Numbered from the stretch's first letter, positions 6,855 through 16,073 are shown. The stretch: DNA of 18,715 bases from JBMNQI01 sp050944055 (GCA_050944055.1 JBMNQI010000046.1:1-18715); one strand, 5' to 3'. The notes: generated by a model not told the origin, from the letters alone. Made by a program: numbers and translations.

Positions 6855-8297
6855 ATGAATAAAAGAATGACCGCATATATAATCGGGGTAATACTGCTCG
6901 CGGAAGCCGGATTGCTTTTGCTCCCGACTTTCGTCGCGATTATTTATAAGGAATGGCAGCCTCTGCTCTCATTTTTATTAACAGCGGTGTTGGTCTCATT
7001 CGTCGGAATCTTCTTATGCCGTATAAAAGTTCCTAAGAAAACCATTTATTCTCGTGAGGGCTTTGTAGCGGTAGCACTTGGCTGGCTTGCCGTCAGCCTT
7101 GGCGGCGCGCTGCCTTTTATTATCAGCGGAGAGATTCCCAGTTTTATAGACGCTTTTTTTGAAACCGTTTCAGGCTTCACAACTACAGGCGCCAGCATTT
7201 TGAGCTCTGTCGAGACGCTCAGCAAAAGCATTATATTCTGGCGCAGCTTTACGCATTGGATTGGCGGCATGGGAGTTCTGATATTTGTTATTGCCGCTCT
7301 GCCTTTGGCAAGCGGGGGCAGCAATATCTATCTTATGCGTGCTGAAAGCCCAGGCCCGGATGTTTCAAAGCTTGTCCCCAGCTCCAGGGGCACGGCTTTT
7401 CGTTTATATTCCATTTACTTTGCCATAACAGTGTTGGAAATCGTTCTCCTGCTGTGCTTTGGAAACAGCCTGTTTGATTCGCTGACCCTCTCTTTTGGCA
7501 CCGCCGGCACGGGCGGCTTTGCAATCAGAGACACTTCTCTGGCGGACTATAACAGCGCGACACAGATTATTATTACAGTGTTCATGACCGCGTTCGGCGT
7601 GAATTTCAGCTGCTACTATCTGCTGCTGTTGAAAAAATTCAAGGACTTCTTTAAAAACGAAGAAGTCCGCGCGTATCTTGGCATTCTAATTTGCGCAATT
7701 GCGATCATAACCATAAATACAGCCGGGAATTACGATAACGCATGGGTGGCTCTTAAACACGCGGCTTTTCAGGCTTCCAGCGTGATGACCACTACCGGCT
7801 ATGTAACGGTTGACTTTAATAAATGGCCGGAACTGAGCCGTATGGTAATGCTTCTTATTATGTGCGTCGGCGCCTGCGTCGGAAGCACGGGCGGCGGTAT
7901 AAAAGTTGCGAGAATCTTGATTTTGGCAAAAGAAGCGTTTCGGCAGTTCAAGTGTGCTGTTTCTCCAAACCGTGTCGAATCAGTCAGGTTCAACGGAAGG
8001 CCTGTCGGCGAAGCAATGATAACCGGCATCACATCTTTCTTTATTCTGTATATGATGATGTTTGTTGCTTCGGTTCTCATTTTGTCGTTTGACAATAAAG
8101 ATACGGTCAGCAACATATCCGGCGTCATAGCCACATTGAATAACATCGGCCCGGGCCTTGGGATAGTCGGAGCGGTCGGAAACTATGGAAGCTACAGCGT
8201 TGTTTCAAAAATGGTTTTCATTATCGACATGCTGGCGGGCAGGCTGGAAATCCTCCCCCTCCTTGCCTTATTCTCAAGGAGAACATGGGCCGATTGA
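6855..8297 (+). CDS. trkH: Trk potassium uptake membrane subunit TrkH
   Basis: K+-conducting integral membrane protein of the SKT superfamily, working with TrkA. The 480 residues carry four pore-loop repeats: GFTTTGAS (filter near 109-113), GTAGTGGF (217-221), MTTTGYVT (312-316) and NNIGPGLG (430-434). Each has the glycine expected at the K+ coordination point. Other family features are SFTHWIGGMG, CVGSTGGGIKVAR in the membrane segment before the third-fourth linker, and the C-terminal RLEILPLLALFSRRTW. The start lies 6 bases after the trkA stop with GAGGAT as ribosome binding site. Whether it runs as a K+/H+ or K+/Na+ symporter or as a channel cannot be told. Confidence 0.95.
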   Translation: MNKRMTAYIIGVILLAEAGLLLLPTFVAIIYKEWQPLLSFLLTAVLVSFVGIFLCRIKVPKKTIYSREGFVAVALGWLAVSLGGALPFIISGEIPSFIDAFFETVSGFTTTGASILSSVETLSKSIIFWRSFTHWIGGMGVLIFVIAALPLASGGSNIYLMRAESPGPDVSKLVPSSRGTAFRLYSIYFAITVLEIVLLLCFGNSLFDSLTLSFGTAGTGGFAIRDTSLADYNSATQIIITVFMTAFGVNFSCYYLLLLKKFKDFFKNEEVRAYLGILICAIAIITINTAGNYDNAWVALKHAAFQASSVMTTTGYVTVDFNKWPELSRMVMLLIMCVGACVGSTGGGIKVARILILAKEAFRQFKCAVSPNRVESVRFNGRPVGEAMITGITSFFILYMMMFVASVLILSFDNKDTVSNISGVIATLNNIGPGLGIVGAVGNYGSYSVVSKMVFIIDMLAGRLEILPLLALFSRRTWAD

Positions 8298-8333
8298 TAT
8301 AAGCGATTGTAAACTTGGGTTCAAAATAGAGAG

Positions 8334-8395
8334 AAGGCGTATCCTGAACCCGCGCTCATTCTTGTAATGTGCCGGCCGGTCAAGGAATACGCCTT
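8334..8395. terminator. Hairpin in the convergent trkH / MATE spacer, possible bidirectional terminator
   Basis: AAGGCGTAT (8334-8342) pairs with ATACGCCTT (8387-8395), extended inward by CCT/AGG with a one-base bulge. T-tracts are weak on both sides. The 10-base word CTTGTAATGT occurs at 8361-8370 inside the loop and again at 8404-8413. The rest of the 200-base spacer shows only CTCATGAG, a short palindrome near 8440. Confidence 0.4.
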
Positions 8396-8497
8396 ATTAC
8401 TATCTTGTAATGTATTTTGCCGATTGATACGCTAACGGCCTCATGAGATAGCCGCTCTTGCTTCTTGTCTTAGACAATCTCGCCGTTTCGCCTCACT

Positions 8498-9904
8498 TCA
8501 AGGTTCAGCACGGTTAGACGTCTCAATAGAAGCGTCCTCGCGGCAGTTCTTCTTTTCTTTCCGGAGAATCTTCCTGTAAAATTGAATGGCGACAATCAAT
8601 GAAATTGTGTCAACTATAGGCTGAACGAGCATGCAGCCGTACAGCGGGATTAAACTGTCCAGTATGAAAAGCAGCGGAATATCAAGAACGCCCTTGCGCA
8701 GCACGGAGCAAATAAGAGCCTCCTTTGCCTTGCCCAATGCCTGAAACTGAATGATCATAGGGTAGCACAGAGACATCATAGGCATGGCCATGACCATGAG
8801 GCGCAGAAAAACGGAGCTGTACGAAATCGTCAGCTCATTATCAATGAACAGGCCGGTAAGCACAGGCGCAAACGCCTCATAGCATACAAGGCATAAAAGA
8901 GAAAAGCCAAGAGAAATAGCACAGCCGAATATAAATGCGTCGTGCCGGCGCTTTGAGTTCCCCGCTGCGAAATTATATGCCAAAAGCGGAAGCAATCCGT
9001 TTGAAACGCCGATCGAGAAATAAAGCGGCAACAGGTCGAGCTTTCTTACGATACCAAGTCCCGCGACCGCCTCGGTTGCGTATCTGGATACGAATTTCAG
9101 TACAGCCGTCACCGCCACGACAGTCAGCGCATACTGCAGCGCCGAGGGAATGCCTATGGTAATAATGCCCTTGATATGCTTCGCGGCGTATATTAGGCGC
9201 CTGGGCGAGGGATTGACTACCGTTGTTAAACGCTTTGCTCTTATATACGCAATGAAAAAAATCGTCGCAATCAAATTTGAAATCGCCGTCGCCGCGCCCG
9301 CTCCGACCGCTCCCATTCCCAAAAACCTCGGCAGGACGAAAATAGGATCAAGTATAATGTTGCAGACGCCTCCAAGCGAAACGCCCAGAGCCGCAATAAA
9401 CGCGTTTCCCTCCGCGCGGATTAAAACCGCCAATACGATATTCGATACTGTTACGGCTGCGCCAAAGATGATCACCCACTTTGAATAGCCGAAAGCCAGT
9501 TCAAATGTTTCTTCAGTAGCGCCGCACAGGCGCAGAATCGGTGAGGAAAAGCGCCAAAAAATAATTGAAAACATTACTGCGCTGATAAGCCCGCCCCAAA
9601 AAGAAACGGCTGATATTTGTTTAGCTTTTTCAGCGTCTTTCTGCCCGAGCGAACGTGCTAACATACTTGCGCCGCCGACCGCGAACAGGTTGGATACCGC
9701 CGTCAGCATAATAAACGACGAAGAAACTACGGTAACCGCCGCCGTTTGCTTAGGCTCGTTTAACAGCCCTACAAAATATGTGTCCGCCAGGCTGTAGATT
9801 AATACGATCATCTGACTGGCTATCGAAGGGATAATCTGTTTTAATACCGCCCTGCGAACCGGCATTCTTTCAAATAGATATGTTTTATCCACAGCCTGTG
9901 CCAT
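8498..9904 (-). CDS. MATE-family multidrug/Na+ (H+) antiporter
   Basis: Integral membrane efflux protein expected to export cationic drugs or other small molecules in exchange for Na+ or H+. The 468-residue frame has the hydrophobic pattern of about 12 segments in two pseudo-symmetric halves. Near the N-terminus is the MATE signature (PSIASQMIVLIYSLADTYFVG, read as P...ADTYFVG), followed by GGASMLARSLGQKD and, later, IRAEGNAFIAALG, NIILDPIFV and GAGAATAISN. The tail is charged. The start at 9904 is preferred: AGGGAGA lies 6 bases upstream and the protein then begins just before the first conserved helix. An in-frame ATG at 10000 would add 32 residues that look unlike a MATE N-terminus and has only a weak ribosome binding site. 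A dedicated promoter and leader lie upstream. The substrate is unknown. Confidence 0.92.
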   Translation of the reverse strand: MAQAVDKTYLFERMPVRRAVLKQIIPSIASQMIVLIYSLADTYFVGLLNEPKQTAAVTVVSSSFIMLTAVSNLFAVGGASMLARSLGQKDAEKAKQISAVSFWGGLISAVMFSIIFWRFSSPILRLCGATEETFELAFGYSKWVIIFGAAVTVSNIVLAVLIRAEGNAFIAALGVSLGGVCNIILDPIFVLPRFLGMGAVGAGAATAISNLIATIFFIAYIRAKRLTTVVNPSPRRLIYAAKHIKGIITIGIPSALQYALTVVAVTAVLKFVSRYATEAVAGLGIVRKLDLLPLYFSIGVSNGLLPLLAYNFAAGNSKRRHDAFIFGCAISLGFSLLCLVCYEAFAPVLTGLFIDNELTISYSSVFLRLMVMAMPMMSLCYPMIIQFQALGKAKEALICSVLRKGVLDIPLLFILDSLIPLYGCMLVQPIVDTISLIVAIQFYRKILRKEKKNCREDASIETSNRAEP

Positions 9905-10025
9905 TTCGTTTCTCCCTACTCTTTTAAGCAGACGGTAAGCAATCATCAACTCTATTGCATGATGCAGGCCTTGAGCCGCCAACGCCCTATATACACTCAT
10001 GTTTTCAATTTTTCTTCACTTTACA

Positions 10026-10076
10026 TCAGGCGCGTATAAAGCGCATTGTTATATCAGCCGTTTTCTTTCTAAGCAT
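10026..10076 (-). CDS. Putative 16-residue leader peptide ahead of the MATE gene
   Basis: A short frame encodes MLRKKTADITMRFIRA. Its ATG lies 8 bases after GGAGGT (10085-10090), better placed than the ribosome binding site of the MATE gene itself. It would be the first ORF on a transcript predicted to start near 10094. The stop TGA overlaps an ATG-TAA. It resembles the layout of translated leaders that control antibiotic-resistance genes by attenuation, but no known leader sequence is recognised and no clear antiterminator was found in the next 120 bases. Confidence 0.4.
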   Translation of the reverse strand: MLRKKTADITMRFIRA

Positions 10077-10082
10077 ATACAG

Positions 10083-10121
10083 AAACCTCCATTTTGGTAT
10101 ATTGTACCACATTGGAGGTTT
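10083..10121. repeat. Two concentric inverted repeats over the MATE promoter (operator and/or guaA terminator)
   Basis: Outer arms AAACCTCCA (10083-10091) and TGGAGGTTT (10113-10121), and inner arms TGGTA (10095-10099) and TACCA (10105-10109), share the same centre at 10102. They span the -10 box and the expected start point of the MATE promoter, as a repressor operator would. In RNA read through from guaA (stop 18 bases upstream) the same bases form a 9-bp plus 5-bp hairpin followed by TTTCTGT, so termination is a second possible role. Confidence 0.6.
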
Positions 10122-10129
10122 TGTATCAA
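10101..10129 (-). promoter_or_regulatory. Near-consensus promoter for the MATE gene
   Basis: Read on the - strand: TTGATA (10124-10129), 17 bases, TACAAT (10101-10106). Only one mismatch to consensus in each box. It starts 10 bases beyond the guaA stop. Confidence 0.7.
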
Positions 10130-10139
10130 TTCTATAGTT

Positions 10140-11666
10140 TTACTCCCACTCGATTGTCGCGGGAGGCTTTGGGGTTATGTCGTAGATTACGCGGTTTACA
10201 TGGCGCACTTCGTTGACTATTCGGCTCGAGGTCCTTTCAAGGACCTCATACGGTACTCTAGCAAAATCCGCGGTCATAAAATCTGTGGTGGTAACAGCGC
10301 GCAGGCCGATAGTGTATTCGTAAGTGCGGAAGTCTCCCATTACTCCGACGCTCTGCACATTTGTCAGTATTGCGAAGTATTGGCTTATACTGCGGCTGAG
10401 ACCTGCTCTTCCCACTTCCTCGCGGAAAATGGCGTCAGCTTCGCGAAGTATATCCAGCTTTTCCTTCGTAATCTCTCCTATGACGCGGACCGCGAGGCCC
10501 GGGCCCGGAAACGGCTGGCGCCAGACGATCTCGGGCGGTATCCCGAGCTCAAGCCCTGCCATGCGAACCTCGTCCTTAAACAGCATTCTCAAAGGCTCTA
10601 TGACCTCTTCAAAATCTATTGCGTCCGGCAGGCCGCCCACGTTATGATGGCTCTTTATAACTGCGGAATTGCCTGTTCCCGACTCTATTACGTCGGGGTA
10701 TATCGTGCCCTGAACCAGATAATCAACTTTACCGAGCTTTTTGGCCTCCGCTTCGAAGACGCGGATGAATTCTTCTCCTATGATCCTGCGCTTTTTTTCG
10801 GGTTCCGTTACGCCGGCCAGCTTCCTGAGAAATCGCTCGCTTGCGTCGACGCGAATAAAATTCATCTTGAATTTGCCGCGGCAGATCCTCTCGACGTCGT
10901 CGCCCTCGTTCTTCCGGAGCAGGCCGTGATCGACGAATATGCAGGTCAGCGCGTCGCCGACGGCCTTATGCACCATAACGGCTGAGACGGTGGAGTCCAC
11001 GCCGCCCGAGAGGGCGCAAAGCACTTTTTTTCCGCCCAGCTTCTCCCGGAGCTCTTTCACGGTATGCTCTACATAGCCGTGCATCTCCCACCCGCCCGAG
11101 CACTTGCAGACATCATAAAGGAAGCTGTTAATCACTTCCTTGCCAAACTCCGTGTGCTCAACCTCGGGGTGGTACTGGACGGCGTAAACGCCCTTTTCCG
11201 TGTTTTCCATCGAGGCTGCCGGGCACGTCGATGTGCTGCCCGTAACTTTATAGCCTTCGGGCGTCTTCGCAATATAATCCATGTGGCTCATCCATACCGT
11301 GGACTTGCGCGGAACTTTTTTATACAGGACGCTCTCCCCCGCCGTCAGTTCGACGCGGCCGTATTCGCCTTTGGGGGCCGTCAATACGGTACCGCCCTCA
11401 AGCCCTGCGATCAGCTGAGCTCCGTAGCAGATGCCTAAAACCGGTATCCCGAGGCTTAATACGGCCGGATCGCAGGTCAAAGATTCCGGGTCGTAAACAC
11501 TGTTCGGGCCTCCGGTGAGAATCAGGCCCTTCGGGTTCTCGGATACAAGCCTTTCCGGCTTTACGCTGTGCGGCAGCACCTCGCAGTAAACGCCCAGCTC
11601 GCGCACGCGGCGGGCTATGAGATGGCTGTACTGTCCCCCGAAGTCGAGGACTATTATCTTTTCCAT
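10140..11666 (-). CDS. guaA: GMP synthase (glutamine-hydrolysing)
   Basis: Converts XMP to GMP with ATP and glutamine in purine synthesis; cytoplasmic dimer. The 508-residue protein has the class I glutamine amidotransferase domain (about 1-190) with the catalytic triad C80 (GICYG), H166 and E168 (YHPEVE), then the ATP pyrophosphatase domain with the P-loop SGGVDST (220-226), and the C-terminal dimerisation/XMP domain ending in ITPKPPATIEWE, which is typical of a complete GuaA. The ribosome binding site AGGAGG is made by the last two Arg codons of carB and the carB stop TAG follows it directly; only 3 bases separate the two genes, so guaA is the third gene of a carA-carB-guaA operon. Confidence 0.97.
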   Translation of the reverse strand: MEKIIVLDFGGQYSHLIARRVRELGVYCEVLPHSVKPERLVSENPKGLILTGGPNSVYDPESLTCDPAVLSLGIPVLGICYGAQLIAGLEGGTVLTAPKGEYGRVELTAGESVLYKKVPRKSTVWMSHMDYIAKTPEGYKVTGSTSTCPAASMENTEKGVYAVQYHPEVEHTEFGKEVINSFLYDVCKCSGGWEMHGYVEHTVKELREKLGGKKVLCALSGGVDSTVSAVMVHKAVGDALTCIFVDHGLLRKNEGDDVERICRGKFKMNFIRVDASERFLRKLAGVTEPEKKRRIIGEEFIRVFEAEAKKLGKVDYLVQGTIYPDVIESGTGNSAVIKSHHNVGGLPDAIDFEEVIEPLRMLFKDEVRMAGLELGIPPEIVWRQPFPGPGLAVRVIGEITKEKLDILREADAIFREEVGRAGLSRSISQYFAILTNVQSVGVMGDFRTYEYTIGLRAVTTTDFMTADFARVPYEVLERTSSRIVNEVRHVNRVIYDITPKPPATIEWE

Positions 11667-11669
11667 CCG

Positions 11670-14600
11670 CTACCTCCTGATATCTATATCTCCGATGTTT
11701 ATCGGCACAAGGTCGCGGGCTTTGCCGCGGCGGCGCGCCGTTACGCAGGCTCTTGCCGTATCAACCGAGGTGACGCAGCCGACCGAGTGTTCTACCGCGC
11801 ATCGTCTTATTTTAAAGCCGTCAGTCTGGTGTCCCCTGTCCTTCCGGCTCGGCGTGTTTATAACCATGTCTATATCGCCCTGACGTATGCGGTCGAGAAT
11901 GTTGGGCGACGGCTCGGAGGCGCGCCGCAGTATAGACGACGGTATTCCGGCGTTGGCGAGTATCTTTGCCGTGCCTTCCGTTGCTAAAATCTCGACACCC
12001 ATGTCGTGCAGGCTGCGGGCTATTCCGATTATCTCTCCCTTGTCCTCGTCGCGTACAGTTATAATTACCTTGCCGCCTTTGTCGGGCACACGCATGTTGG
12101 ACGCCTTAAACGCTTTTAAGAGCGCCTGCGGGAACGTCTCGGCAATCCCGAGAACCTCACCTGTGGATTTCATCTCCGGCCCCAGGCCGGTATCGACGTC
12201 GGTAAGCTTCTCAAACGAGAACACGGGGACTTTGACCGCGAAATACTTAGATTCCCTGTATAGGCCGGTACCGTAGCCCATATCGCGAAGCTTTTCTCCC
12301 AGCATCGCGCGCGTTGCAAGCTCGATAATTGGGACTCCCGTCACCTTGCTTATATACGGTATCGTCCGGCTCGAGCGGGGGTTGACCTCAATGACATAGA
12401 CGCGGTTGTTAAAAATGATGAACTGGATGTTTATAAGCCCAACCACGCCTATTTCATTGGCAAGCTTTTGAGTATACTCGGTAATTGTATCCATATGGGA
12501 AAGACCGACGCTGACGGGGGGATAGACAGATATGCTGTCGCCGGAGTGTATTCCGGCCCTCTCCAGATGCTCCATTATACCGGGTATAAGAATGTCCTCT
12601 CCGTCGCAAACCGCGTCGACCTCAACCTCGCAGCCCATGAGGTACTTGTCGATAAGTATCGGGTGCTCCTGGACCTCACGGTTTATTATCTCCATAAACC
12701 GCTCTATATCATCGTCGGAATATGCTATCTCCATACCCTGCCCGCCAAGTACATATGAAGGGCGTATAAGCACCGGGTATCCGATTTCATTGGCTGCGCA
12801 CAGCGCCTCTTCAGTTGTGAAAACGGTGCGTGCGTCGGCCTTTGGAATATCCGTCCGCTGGAGCACAATATCGAATTTCTTCCTGTCCTCGGCCTTGTCC
12901 ACGCCTTCGGCGTCGGTTCCGAGTATGTTAACTCCCATCTCAGTAAGCGCCTGAGTAAGCTTTATGGCAGTCTGGCCGCCGAACTGGACAACAGCGCCCC
13001 AGGGCTTCTCCGTCCTGACCACGTTTTCAACGTCCTCCGGTGTCAGAGGCTCAAAATAGAGCCTGTCGGACACGTCGAAATCCGTTGAAACAGTCTCGGG
13101 GTTGTTGTTGATTATTATCGCCTCGTAACCGAGCTTTTTAAGCGCCCAGACGCTGTGGACCGAGCAGTAGTCAAATTCAATGCCCTGCCCGATTCGTATC
13201 GGGCCGGAACCAAGTACGAGAACTTTTTTCTTTCCGCTTCCGGAATCGACGGCCTCGTTATCGGCGTCATACGTGCTGTAATAATAAGGCGTCTCGGCGC
13301 TGAACTCGGCGGCGCAGGTGTCAACCATTTTAAAAACCGCATGTATGCCGTACTCTTGGCGAAGATTGTAAACCTCTTTCTTCGTCATCCCGGAGAGATT
13401 TGCAATAAGCTCGTCCGTAAATCCAAGTGCCTTCGCCCTGTGAAGCGTGTCGTAATCCGGCTTACCTTGTTCCCGTATAATGTTTTCAAGATTAATGATA
13501 TTTTTTATGCGGTCGAGAAACCACACGTCCACCTTAGTTACCGCGTTTATATCCTCCGGGCTGATGCCCCGCCTCAAGGCCTCGGCCATGACAAACAGCC
13601 TCTGGTCGTCAATCAGCGCCAGCCTATGATAGATTTCGTCGGTCGAAAGCTCCGCCAGAGACGGCAGATACAGCTGCTTTGCGCTCTGCTCAAGCGAACG
13701 CACCGCCTTCATTAAAGCGGCCTCGAAGCTGTTGCCTATCGCCATAACCTCGCCTGTCGCCTTCATCTGCGTGCCGAGAGTGCGGCTTGCGGATACGAAT
13801 TTGTCAAAAGGCCACTTCGGTATTTTTATCACGCAATAATCCACAGTCGGCTCAAAACAGGCGAAGGTCTTTCCCGTGACGCTGTTCGGTATCTCATCGA
13901 GCGTGTAGCCTAGCGCTATTTTGGAAGCCACCTTTGCTATCGGGTAGCCCGTCGCCTTGGACGCGAGGGCCGACGAGCGGGATACGCGGGGATTTACCTC
14001 TATGACCGCGTACTCAAAGCTCTCGGGATTGAGCGCAAACTGAACGTTGCAGCCCCCTTCTATGCCGAGCGCCTCAATAATGTCAAGCGCTGATGTCCGG
14101 AGCATCTGGTATTCCTTGTCCGATAGCGTCTGACACGGCGCTACCACTATGCTGTCGCCCGTATGGACGCCAACGGGGTCTACGTTTTCCATGCTGCATA
14201 CTGTTATTACGTTGCCCGCGCCGTCGCGCATGACCTCGTATTCAATCTCTTTCCAGCCTGAGATGCATCTCTCAATAAGCACCTGGCCGACGCGGGACAT
14301 CCTTATGCCGCTTGAAGCGATCTCGATCAGAGATTTTTCCTCATACGCGATTCCCCCGCCGGTTCCTCCGAGCGTGTACGCCGGGCGGACTATTACGGGA
14401 TAGCCTATCTCCGCTGCGTAGGACAGCGCGTCCGCTACGCTTTCAACGACCTTGGAGTCAACGCAGGGCTGCCCTATTGAGAGCATCGTATCCTTGAAGC
14501 CCTGCCTGTCTTCGGCCTTGCGTATTGAATCCGGACCGGTCCCCAGCATACGCACGTCGTATTTTTCAAGCGTTCCGTCCTCGTACAGCTGCATGGCAAG

Positions 14601-14891
14601 ATTGAGGCCGGTCTGGCCGCCAAGCGTCGGCAGTATGGAGTCGGGGCGTTCCTTGTCTATAATCGCCGTAACGGAGACGGCTGTCAGAGGCTCGATATAG
14701 ACCCTGTCCGCAATATCCGTATCTGTCATTATTGTAGCGGGGTTGGAGTTCACAAGCACGACCTCCACGCCCTCCTCTTTCAGAGAGCGGCAGGCCTGCG
14801 TGCCCGCGTAGTCAAATTCGGCAGCCTGGCCGATTATTATTGGGCCGGAACCAATTACCAGGACCTTCTTAATATCCGGATTCTTAGGCAT
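11670..14891 (-). CDS. carB: Carbamoyl phosphate synthase large subunit
   Basis: Makes carbamoyl phosphate from bicarbonate, two ATP and ammonia delivered by CarA, feeding pyrimidine and arginine synthesis. The 1073-residue length equals the E. coli enzyme. Order: carboxyphosphate ATP-grasp half opening GSGPIIIGQAAEFDYAG, oligomerisation region (about 400-555), carbamoyl phosphate half opening LGSGPIRIGQGIEFDYC, and the MGS-like allosteric domain (about 935 on) containing ATEGTAKIL and INTPSRK. No truncation or frameshift was seen. The ATG overlaps the end of carA by 8 bases, and the stop lies 3 bases before guaA. The allosteric domain implies effector control by UMP and/or ornithine/IMP, but the effector cannot be read from sequence by eye. 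Confidence 0.97.
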   Translation of the reverse strand: MPKNPDIKKVLVIGSGPIIIGQAAEFDYAGTQACRSLKEEGVEVVLVNSNPATIMTDTDIADRVYIEPLTAVSVTAIIDKERPDSILPTLGGQTGLNLAMQLYEDGTLEKYDVRMLGTGPDSIRKAEDRQGFKDTMLSIGQPCVDSKVVESVADALSYAAEIGYPVIVRPAYTLGGTGGGIAYEEKSLIEIASSGIRMSRVGQVLIERCISGWKEIEYEVMRDGAGNVITVCSMENVDPVGVHTGDSIVVAPCQTLSDKEYQMLRTSALDIIEALGIEGGCNVQFALNPESFEYAVIEVNPRVSRSSALASKATGYPIAKVASKIALGYTLDEIPNSVTGKTFACFEPTVDYCVIKIPKWPFDKFVSASRTLGTQMKATGEVMAIGNSFEAALMKAVRSLEQSAKQLYLPSLAELSTDEIYHRLALIDDQRLFVMAEALRRGISPEDINAVTKVDVWFLDRIKNIINLENIIREQGKPDYDTLHRAKALGFTDELIANLSGMTKKEVYNLRQEYGIHAVFKMVDTCAAEFSAETPYYYSTYDADNEAVDSGSGKKKVLVLGSGPIRIGQGIEFDYCSVHSVWALKKLGYEAIIINNNPETVSTDFDVSDRLYFEPLTPEDVENVVRTEKPWGAVVQFGGQTAIKLTQALTEMGVNILGTDAEGVDKAEDRKKFDIVLQRTDIPKADARTVFTTEEALCAANEIGYPVLIRPSYVLGGQGMEIAYSDDDIERFMEIINREVQEHPILIDKYLMGCEVEVDAVCDGEDILIPGIMEHLERAGIHSGDSISVYPPVSVGLSHMDTITEYTQKLANEIGVVGLINIQFIIFNNRVYVIEVNPRSSRTIPYISKVTGVPIIELATRAMLGEKLRDMGYGTGLYRESKYFAVKVPVFSFEKLTDVDTGLGPEMKSTGEVLGIAETFPQALLKAFKASNMRVPDKGGKVIITVRDEDKGEIIGIARSLHDMGVEILATEGTAKILANAGIPSSILRRASEPSPNILDRIRQGDIDMVINTPSRKDRGHQTDGFKIRRCAVEHSVGCVTSVDTARACVTARRRGKARDLVPINIGDIDIRR

Positions 14892-15963
14892 TGACCTGGC
14901 ACCCCTTTATCATGGAAATAAACTCGTCAAACAAATACTCCGTATCGGCCGGCCCTGGGCAGGCTTCGGGATGGAACTGCACGGTAAATATATGGCGGCG
15001 CTTATATACGAGGCCCTCAACCGTTTTGTCGTTCGCGTTTATATGGCTTACCTCTGCCACTTCCGGCTTAACCGAATCCGCCAGGACCGTATACCCGTGG
15101 TTCTGCGACGTTATATACACGCGGTTTCGCGTTAAATCGCGGACGGGATGGTTGCCTCCTCGGTGCCCGTATTTAAGCTTTACCGTATCCGCCCCTGTCG
15201 CAAGCGCCATAAGCTGGTGCCCCAAACAGACTCCGAACACGGGAATGTCCGATTCATATATTATACTCAGTTCGCGCACTATATCGGCGCAGTCCTTCGG
15301 GTCTCCCGGCCCGCCGCTGAGCATTAAGCCGTCGTACCCGCCGCGTAAGATTTCTTCAGCCCCGGTCGTAGCCGGCAGTACAGTTACGTCGCAGCCGCGC
15401 TTAACAAGGCATTGGACCATGCCGCGCTTTACACCGAAGTCCATCAGCGCCACCTTCGGGCCATTGCCTTTTATGTTCAGCGGCTCGGAACGGGTCACGC
15501 GGTATACGGGTTTTTTTATCCTGTAGTCCCGTATTCTTTTTAGAACCTCATCAAGGCAGAAATCCCGCGCGGTTATCATCGCGTTCATCGTGCCTTCGTC
15601 GCGGAGTATGCGCGTCAGCTCGCGCGTATCCACATCCTCAATCCCTGTCACGCCGTTTTCCTTCAGGTATTCTCCCAGGGACCCCTCACACCGGAAATTG
15701 CTGCCCCGCTCCGACAGGCGGCGGATTATCAAAGCTTCCGGCCACACGTGGCCGGTTTCGTTATCCTCTTTATTGACTCCGTAGTTTCCGATGAGCGGGT
15801 ACGTCATGATAACGCCCTGGCCAGTGTACGAGGGGTCGGTCAGCGCCTCCTGGTAACCTACCATAGAGGTATTGAAAACCATCTCAAAAACGCGCTCGGA
15901 CGAATCGCCTATAGATTGGCCGTAAAAAACTCTCCCGTTTTCAAGTATCAGGGCTGCCTTCAA
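14884..15963 (-). CDS. carA: Carbamoyl phosphate synthase small (glutaminase) subunit
   Basis: Hydrolyses glutamine and channels ammonia to CarB. The 359 residues comprise the N-terminal CPSase small-chain domain (NTSMVGYQEALTDPSY, QGVIMTYPLIGNYGV) and the class I amidotransferase domain with catalytic C246 (FGVCLGHQ), H331 and E333 (FHPEACPGP); SGGPGDP at 216-222 forms the oxyanion region. The start is TTG at 15963: it follows GGGAGG at a spacing of about 9 bases, the MKAALILENG opening matches the family, and the nearby upstream ATG runs straight into a stop. It is the first gene of carA-carB-guaA. The predicted leader is only about 30 bases, so a PyrR-type attenuator is unlikely. Confidence 0.96.
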   Translation of the reverse strand: MKAALILENGRVFYGQSIGDSSERVFEMVFNTSMVGYQEALTDPSYTGQGVIMTYPLIGNYGVNKEDNETGHVWPEALIIRRLSERGSNFRCEGSLGEYLKENGVTGIEDVDTRELTRILRDEGTMNAMITARDFCLDEVLKRIRDYRIKKPVYRVTRSEPLNIKGNGPKVALMDFGVKRGMVQCLVKRGCDVTVLPATTGAEEILRGGYDGLMLSGGPGDPKDCADIVRELSIIYESDIPVFGVCLGHQLMALATGADTVKLKYGHRGGNHPVRDLTRNRVYITSQNHGYTVLADSVKPEVAEVSHINANDKTVEGLVYKRRHIFTVQFHPEACPGPADTEYLFDEFISMIKGCQVNA

Positions 15964-15998
15964 ACCGCTTACCCTCCCATAAAAAATTCCTTCGAAAG

Positions 15999-16027
15999 AT
16001 TTTACATCATCAGCCGTTCAAACGCAA
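15999..16027 (-). promoter_or_regulatory. Promoter for carA-carB-guaA
   Basis: On the - strand: TTGCGT (16022-16027), 17 bases, TAAAAT (15999-16004). Predicted start near 15992, about 30 bases before the TTG start codon of carA. It lies in the divergent spacer with the DUF421 gene. Confidence 0.55.
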
Positions 16028-16073
16028 TATAAATCGTGTCTCTTTTCAATATTGTGCAGTATTTGCTGAAAAT

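Noticed and set aside
9905..10000. In-frame N-terminal extension of the MATE protein from an ATG at 10000.
   Set aside because: The extra 32 residues do not look like a MATE N-terminus and the ribosome binding site at 9911-9917 fits the shorter start; a longer form cannot be fully excluded.
9999..10985. 328-codon open frame on the + strand opposite guaA.
   Set aside because: Antisense shadow of guaA, whose protein is complete and unmistakable; the product has no recognisable features.
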